DNA of 64,000 bases from assembly GCA_052143535.1 (NCBI GenBank), contig JBKQSS010000048.1:1-64000 (forward strand), read 5' to 3'. This document shows positions 59,441 through 64,000 of this stretch, in pieces. A model generated the notes under the pieces. The model was not told the origin of the DNA. It was given only the letters and a program-made list of their open reading frames with translations, and searched no databases. Position 1 is the stretch's first letter, and each line of letters opens with the position of its first letter. Source of the stretch: JADGRA01 sp052143535. Its GTDB lineage: Bacteria; Myxococcota; Myxococcia; Myxococcales; Myxococcaceae. The position numbers were made by a program, and so were the translations under genes.

Positions 59441-61297
59441 ATGCTCACCGCGCCTCTTCTTCTCACCCTCTCGCTGCTCAGCCAGGTGGATGCCGGTCCC
59501 CCGCTGGCCGTGGACGTCTCCTCTGGCCGGCACCCCATCAGCCCGGACATCTACGGGATGAATAGCTACAGCGTCACCACCGCGGATGGCTCCTTCCATG
59601 CCGAGGTTCGGGTGCCCGTCACCCGCATGGGTGGGGACGCCGCTAGCCGGTACAACTGGAGGCTGGATGCAAGCAACTCCGGCTTTGATTGGTACTTCAT
59701 GGCTGGAAGCGGTGAGACGGCGCCGGTGCCCAATGCCACCGCGGACACCGTCATCCAGCTGGCGACGAGCTCGTTCGGGCGCACGCTGCTCACCATTCCC
59801 TTGGTGCCCTACCTCAACAGCGTGGGCCCCGGAAACGACTGCAGTTACCCAAGCACCCAGTTTCCGGACCAGCAGTCCTTCAACCCGTACGTCCAGCCCA
59901 ACGGGTACCAGTGCGGCAACGGCGTGCTGACGGACGGCGGCAGTCCCATCCTCCTCAGCCAGGAACAAATCAACCGCATCAACACGCCCAACTCCACCGG
60001 CCTGGCCACCGAGTGGGTCCAGTACCTGGTGACCCGCTATGGCAGCGCCGCCGACGGCGGCGTACTCTTTTACAACTTGGACAACGAGCCAAGCGGCTGG
60101 AGCAACACCCACCGGGACATTGTCCCGGTTAACCCACCTTACGCCGGAGACGGCGGACTGACCGAGCTCGGCATCCAGTTCGCAACAGCCATCAAAGCCG
60201 CCGACCCGACCGCCCTCACGCTGGGCCCGGTGGACTTCGGCTACCCGGTGTACCAGTACGCTGCCGGCTACCTCGATGCGATGGCCGCCGCCGCGGCGAG
60301 CGCCGGCCACAGACTGCTCGACTACTTGGACGAGCACTATTACCCCTCAACCAACCTGAATGAGGCGATGGCCAACACCACGGCCGCTGGCAGCGCGGCG
60401 CTGCAAACGCAGCGGCTCGACTCCACCCGCTCCTTGTGGGACCCGACCTATTCGGACCAGAGCTGGATTGGCCAGTACAACCCACCCATCCAGCTCATCC
60501 CGTACTTCAAACAGCTCATCGCCGCCCACTACCCCGGCACCAAGCTGGCCATCAGCGAGTACAACTGGGGTGGGACGCAGAGCATGAATGGGGCGCTGGC
60601 CGAGGCAGACGTGCTCGGCATTTTTGGTCGCGAGGGGCTCGACCTGGCCACCATGTGGGGCCCTCCGGCGAGCACCGACGCAGTGGCCTACGCCTTCCGC
60701 ATTTATAGAAACTACGACGGCCAAGGCAGCAGCTACGGAGATACGTGGGTGAGCTCCACCAGCGGCGACGCCACCAACGCCGGACAGGGCACCCTGGCCA
60801 TTTACGGCGCCCAGCGCACCTCGGACGGCGCCCTGACGCTCGTCGTTTTAAATAAGACGGGCGGCGACCTCACCAGCGCGGTGACGCTGGCCGGCTTCAC
60901 GCCCTCGGCCACGGCCCAGGTGTGGCAGTACAGCCCTGCCAACCTCACCGCGGTGGTGCGCCAGGCGGACGTCCCGGTGAGCACCTCGGGCCTCAGCACC
61001 ACCTTCCCGGCGAACAGCATTACCCTGTTGGTGGTGGCCTCCACGACGGTGGCAACGGCCCCGGACGCCGGGCCACCCGACAGCGGCACCGCGGATGGCG
61101 GCCCCAACGGCGGCGGAGGGAATGGCTCCGGCGGTGGCAGCCCAGGAGGCCCTGCCTCGGTGGGCACCGGTGTGCAGGGGGGCTGCAGCAGCGCCCCCGG
61201 CACCAGCGTGGGCTCGGGCCTGCTCGCCTTTCTTTTTCTGGCCCTCAGTCGTCCTCGCGGCCCAAACGCACCGCGACGGCGTTCCCGTCGCGAGTGA
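59441..61297 (+). CDS. glycoside hydrolase family 44 endoglucanase/xyloglucanase with MYXO-CTERM-like tail
   Basis: A 618-residue exported enzyme predicted to cut beta-1,4-glucans or xyloglucan. A signal peptide (about 1-19) precedes the GH44 catalytic TIM barrel (to about 430), with the acid/base Glu216 in NLDNEPSGW and the nucleophile Glu373 in ISEYNWGG. A small beta domain follows (to about 535), then a Gly/Ser/Pro linker and a tail with GGCSSAP, a hydrophobic segment (LLAFLFLALS) and a basic end (RPRGPNAPRRRSRRE). That tail is the MYXO-CTERM sorting pattern used for surface anchoring in Myxococcota, though its Cys block is simple. The last 53 bases overlap the convergent DUF309 gene. Confidence 0.9.
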   Translation: MLTAPLLLTLSLLSQVDAGPPLAVDVSSGRHPISPDIYGMNSYSVTTADGSFHAEVRVPVTRMGGDAASRYNWRLDASNSGFDWYFMAGSGETAPVPNATADTVIQLATSSFGRTLLTIPLVPYLNSVGPGNDCSYPSTQFPDQQSFNPYVQPNGYQCGNGVLTDGGSPILLSQEQINRINTPNSTGLATEWVQYLVTRYGSAADGGVLFYNLDNEPSGWSNTHRDIVPVNPPYAGDGGLTELGIQFATAIKAADPTALTLGPVDFGYPVYQYAAGYLDAMAAAAASAGHRLLDYLDEHYYPSTNLNEAMANTTAAGSAALQTQRLDSTRSLWDPTYSDQSWIGQYNPPIQLIPYFKQLIAAHYPGTKLAISEYNWGGTQSMNGALAEADVLGIFGREGLDLATMWGPPASTDAVAYAFRIYRNYDGQGSSYGDTWVSSTSGDATNAGQGTLAIYGAQRTSDGALTLVVLNKTGGDLTSAVTLAGFTPSATAQVWQYSPANLTAVVRQADVPVSTSGLSTTFPANSITLLVVASTTVATAPDAGPPDSGTADGGPNGGGGNGSGGGSPGGPASVGTGVQGGCSSAPGTSVGSGLLAFLFLALSRPRGPNAPRRRSRRE

Positions 61298-61793
61298 CGT
61301 GCACACTCCAGGGGCGGCAGCACACTGGGCAGTCCTCGACGTAGCGCTCCTCTGGCACGCCTAACCACTCCGCCTGCACCCGCACCCGCTCACCGCAGTA
61401 GGGGCACCGCACCCGCTCGCCTTGGGCGCTCGCTGGCCCTGGTGCCTCCGCTTCTTGGAGGCGTGGCGCGGCGGGAGGCCGCTCGCCGCGGGCGGCGGCC
61501 TCCTCCCAGCGGCTCAACTGGAGCTCGAGCTCGGACACTTCTACCCCGAGCAGCGTGCTGGGCAGAGCGCCGAGGTGCCCCCGCGCCCGTCCAAAGAGCG
61601 TGGCCGCACCAACGGACTTTCCGCGCTGCCACTGGAGAAAGGCAGCGGCGAGTTGGGCCAGCGCCTGGAGCAACTCGCGCTCCGCACCCTGGCCGCTCCG
61701 CCAGCCGGCCTCCCACGCTTCATGCGCGGCAAGGAAGTCGCCTCGGGCGAAGCGAACCCGTCCCGTCTGGACGTCAGTGTCGAGCGGATGCAC
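61245..61793 (-). CDS. DUF309 + CPXCG zinc-ribbon fusion protein
   Basis: About 182 residues. The N-terminal part (about 10-90) carries the DUF309 motif HEAWE (FLAAHEAWEAGWR) and helical sequence, and the C-terminal part is a CPXCG Cys-rich domain (CPYCGE, later CPVCCRP) that should bind zinc. The two families are normally separate small proteins. The start is uncertain: GTG 61793 fits the conserved start of DUF309, while the frame is open to 61997. It overlaps the 3' end of GH44 by 53 bases tail-to-tail. Role unknown; a cytoplasmic nucleic-acid- or metal-binding protein is possible. Confidence 0.72.
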   Translation of the reverse strand: MHPLDTDVQTGRVRFARGDFLAAHEAWEAGWRSGQGAERELLQALAQLAAAFLQWQRGKSVGAATLFGRARGHLGALPSTLLGVEVSELELQLSRWEEAAARGERPPAAPRLQEAEAPGPASAQGERVRCPYCGERVRVQAEWLGVPEERYVEDCPVCCRPWSVHVTRDGNAVAVRLGREDD

Positions 61794-61921
61794 CTTGGGT
61801 AAAAGCTCCAGCGAAGGCGGCCCAGGACGAATAGGACGGCCTGGAGCCTGAATCAGAAGCCCAGGCCCCCCGTCATGATGGCAGCCGGCGGCCCAGGCAG
61901 GAAGCCGAAGGAAGCTGCAAC

Positions 61922-62056
61922 GTGTCGAGGGCTTTCGCTTGCCTCCTGTCGGGAAGCTTGGCCGCGGCCTGTGGCTCCGGAGCGCCCCTGGCGGCAACCG
62001 CCATTACCGGGGTGACGGTGAGGAGCGCTGACAACTCGGTGGCGGCGGGGGGTTAG
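61922..62056 (+). pseudogene. truncated Ig-like (Big_2-type) lipoprotein start
   Basis: A 44-residue frame from GTG 61922, which has AAGGA nine bases ahead. It encodes a lipoprotein signal ending at AAAC (Cys17), then GSGAPLAATAITGVTVRSADNSVAAGG, which matches the beginning of a Big_2 Ig-like repeat (a VxVxS...SVAAGG strand pair), and then stops at TAG. A real Ig-like lipoprotein would continue for hundreds of residues. The stop overlaps that of the kinase gene, suggesting a deletion joined the two. A tiny functional peptide cannot be excluded. Confidence 0.5.
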
Positions 62057-63423
62057 CGAATGGGTTCCGAGGACAGGACGAGGTCCCCGCGCCCCAAGTA
62101 CTCGCCCTCGCTGAAGGCCCCGTAGAATTCCTCGAGCATGGCGTCGAAGTCCGGGTAGCGAGCCTCGCGGCGGTCGTGCGTCATCTTGTCGAAGATGAGG
62201 TCGAGCTTGCTCGGGGCGTCGGTGCGCACCTCGGAGGGCAACGGCGAGCGACGGCCGGGAATGGCGCCGGTGAGCATCTCGTAGAGGAGAATGCCCACGC
62301 CGTAGACGTCCGCCGCACCGCCCGCGTCCTTCGCCTTCACGATGAGCTCGGGGGCGAGGTAGCTCAGCGAGCCGGTGCCCACGTACACCTGGGGCATGCC
62401 CTTGCCGGAGTCAATCTCGATGACGCGGCTCAAGCCGAAGTCCCCAATTTTCGCATTTCCGAAGCCGTCGAAGAGGACGTTTTCGGGCTTGATGTTTTGG
62501 TGCGTGAGGCCTTGGGCGTGGGCGGCGCGCAGCGCGTAGGACAGCTGCAGGAAGGTGCGGACGGCCAACGGGACGGGGAGGCCCTTGCCGCCCGTCTGGT
62601 CTAGACGCTCGCGCAAATTTCCACGGAGCAGCTCCATCACGACATAGGGCCGGCCGACGTCCGTGTTTTGGTCAAGGATGGACACCACGCCCGGATGGCG
62701 TACCTGGGCCTGGGCGCAGAGTTCGGCCTTGAGCCGCTTCACCACGTCGGAGCGCTGGAGGAAGGAGAAGTACCCGAAGATGTCCTTCAGCTCCTTGATG
62801 GACACCTCGGTCCCGAGGCTGTTTTGGCGCCCCTTGTAGACGGTGCCGAGCGGCCCTGAGCCGATGGCGTCGAACTTCGTGTAACGCAGGTCTCCGTCGC
62901 CGGGCTTGCTCCCGGGAGCCGGGCGACCGTCCACCGCGGCGATGCCGTCCACGGCGGTGGTGCGACGGGGCGGCGCCCGCGGGAGAGGGGTATTCGAGGG
63001 CGGCGGTGCGGCGGGGGGCTGGGCCACTGCGGTCTCCACGGTGACGTGTTCCAAGGCGGGGACAGACGTCTCCACCTCGACGGGGTAGGAGCTGACGAGC
63101 GGCTCGTCCGCGGGAGCGAGCTGCTCGGAAAAGAATTCCCCCACCTCGCCGCTGAAGCGGTCGAGCTCGTTGCCTTCCACCACCCGCTCACCGGTGTCGG
63201 TGAGCCGCAGCTGGGCCTCGCGGTCCATGGCGATGTAGTGGAATTTGCGCAGGAAGAAAAAGTAGGCGTCGAACTCGAGCGAAACCGCTGGCTCGAGCGC
63301 CGTCTTGACGTCGGCGAGCTTGTTCGAGCGGCCGAGTCGCCCGTTCTCCCGAAGGTTCTTCAGGATGAACAGCGCCTCGCCGCTCACCGTGTCGCGGGTG
63401 ATGGCCGCCCTCTGGATGTTCAT
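62053..63423 (-). CDS. eukaryotic-like protein kinase, predicted pseudokinase
   Basis: A 456-residue protein. Residues 1-85 look like a winged-helix domain (ALFILKNLRENGRLG, LRLTDTGERVVEG). After a Pro-rich linker comes a Ser/Thr kinase fold (about 180-440): glycine loop GSGPLGTVYKG, ATP-anchoring Lys in VSIKELK, the DFG motif intact (GDFGLSR) and LAPEL near the activation segment. The catalytic loop reads HQNIKPEN at 308-315 instead of HRDLKPEN, so Asn310 replaces the essential Asp. Nucleotide binding is likely but phosphotransfer is not. ATG 63423; the next gene upstream is a PilZ-like REC protein 20 bases away, so they are co-transcribed. Confidence 0.88.
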   Translation of the reverse strand: MNIQRAAITRDTVSGEALFILKNLRENGRLGRSNKLADVKTALEPAVSLEFDAYFFFLRKFHYIAMDREAQLRLTDTGERVVEGNELDRFSGEVGEFFSEQLAPADEPLVSSYPVEVETSVPALEHVTVETAVAQPPAAPPPSNTPLPRAPPRRTTAVDGIAAVDGRPAPGSKPGDGDLRYTKFDAIGSGPLGTVYKGRQNSLGTEVSIKELKDIFGYFSFLQRSDVVKRLKAELCAQAQVRHPGVVSILDQNTDVGRPYVVMELLRGNLRERLDQTGGKGLPVPLAVRTFLQLSYALRAAHAQGLTHQNIKPENVLFDGFGNAKIGDFGLSRVIEIDSGKGMPQVYVGTGSLSYLAPELIVKAKDAGGAADVYGVGILLYEMLTGAIPGRRSPLPSEVRTDAPSKLDLIFDKMTHDRREARYPDFDAMLEEFYGAFSEGEYLGRGDLVLSSEPIR

Positions 63424-63443
63424 GGCGTTCGTTTCCCCCAATG

Positions 63444-64000
63444 CTAGCTGATCCTCAGCAACCGCTTCACCGTTTCCAGGACCTGGACAAACTTCACCGG
63501 TTTCCCAAGGTAGACATCGACTCCGAGGTCGGTGGCGCGCTCCTGCGCCTCGGTCCCACCTCCACTAATCGCTACCACGGGAACGGCTCGCCAGCGCGGG
63601 TCCGCTTTCATTCGCTGCACCAACTGGAAGCCGTCCAGTACAGGCATGTAGAGGTCGGTGACCACGAGATGAAAGGGCCGACCCTCTAGCTGGGCCAGTG
63701 CTCCGTGTCCATCCTGGGCGAAGTGGACTTCCATCGGCACCCGGCCCCCTAGCTCCTCGGCCGCGAGCTTCTTCAGCACGTAACTGTACATTTCGACCAC
63801 GTGAGGATTGTCCTCGACGAGCAGCACCCGGTAGCCCAGGACCGACGGGACACTTCGTTGGGGAACGCCCTCGCCGAGCATCGCCTCCAGCCGCTTGCGA
63901 GCCTCCCGGTCGGCCACTCGGATGCCGAGGCCTCCCACCGCCTCCGGCCGGGGAAGCCTGACCCACACCACCTCGCCTGAGAGCGCCACCGGCTCGAGCA
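63444..64000 (-). CDS. PilZ-like + receiver-domain protein, 5' end outside window
   Basis: Open to the window edge; the N-terminus is missing. The visible N-terminal part reads SGEVVWVRLPRPEAVGGLGIRV, the last strands of a PilZ domain, which in other proteins binds cyclic-di-GMP; the binding Arg motif, if any, is outside the window. A response-regulator receiver follows: acidic pocket EDN, phospho-acceptor Asp in VTDLYMP, Ser of AISGGG and Lys in GKPVK. It precedes the pseudokinase gene by 20 bases on the same strand. Myxobacteria have many PilZ-REC proteins, for motility and development; a link to the kinase is inferred. Confidence 0.8.
   Translation of the reverse strand, partial: LEPVALSGEVVWVRLPRPEAVGGLGIRVADREARKRLEAMLGEGVPQRSVPSVLGYRVLLVEDNPHVVEMYSYVLKKLAAEELGGRVPMEVHFAQDGHGALAQLEGRPFHLVVTDLYMPVLDGFQLVQRMKADPRWRAVPVVAISGGGTEAQERATDLGVDVYLGKPVKFVQVLETVKRLLRIS

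Noticed and set aside
1..64000. CRISPR arrays, tRNA or rRNA genes, insertion sequences, phage integrases or direct repeats of att type
   Set aside because: No repeat-spacer series, cloverleaf, transposase motif or flanking direct repeats were recognised; intergenic space is too short for most of these. A dedicated scan (for example tRNAscan or Infernal) would settle small RNA genes.

Overview
The window is G+C-rich DNA (about two thirds G+C by eye) packed with genes, with many ATGA, GTGA and TTGA stop/start overlaps. Gene content points to a myxobacterium (Myxococcota). The main clues are a GH44 endoglucanase ending in a MYXO-CTERM-like sorting tail, numerous two-component and enhancer-binding regulators, a eukaryotic-like protein kinase, a secreted TPR-CHAT protein beside an ECF sigma factor, and lipoproteins rich in DGG and Cys. 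This assignment is inferred from gene content; no rRNA is present to confirm it.

Layout: 1-5195 holds the end of an alpha/beta hydrolase gene, a small unknown gene, and a CHAT / ECF sigma / zinc-finger anti-sigma module. 5275-17456 holds pheA, moaA, the membrane proteases htpX and ftsH, an OsmC-like protein, an orphan TonB-like protein, the threonine-degradation pair kbl-tdh and an active/inactive M16 peptidase pair. 17471-24007 runs mostly on the minus strand: ackA, then a translationally coupled run of a methyltransferase, cyclopropane-fatty-acid synthase, an AidB-like acyl-CoA dehydrogenase and a DUF3667 membrane protein, followed by def on the plus strand. 24268-33139 holds a beta-helix lipoprotein / di-haem cytochrome pair, an M1 aminopeptidase, a ceramidase-like protein, an SDR and purF.

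33158-42409 is a signalling block: a histidine kinase with an NtrC-type partner, a histidine kinase with a FixJ-type partner, and a REC-kinase hybrid with a good sigma-54-like promoter. 42422-49057 holds an RluA-family pseudouridine synthase, a PEGA protein, a Cys-rich lipoprotein, a GNAT protein and a full-length pyruvate carboxylase. 49104-57455 is largely envelope biology: a DUF2092 pair, a four-gene Mla-type lipid transporter, and kdsB-pyrG-kdsA for Kdo and CTP supply.

57595-64000 is the most irregular part. It holds an HTH-REC fusion, a bactofilin-like exported protein, a frameshifted GNAT pseudogene, GH44, a DUF309/CPXCG fusion, a lipoprotein remnant, a predicted pseudokinase (HQN in place of HRD) and a PilZ-like REC protein cut by the window edge.

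No tRNA, rRNA, CRISPR array, insertion sequence or phage gene was recognised. The best candidates for less-described biology are the CHAT-sigma module, the pseudokinase, the His-tailed peptide deformylase and the beta-helix/di-haem pair. Start codons were chosen from ribosome-binding sites, overlaps and family length; uncertain ones are flagged.
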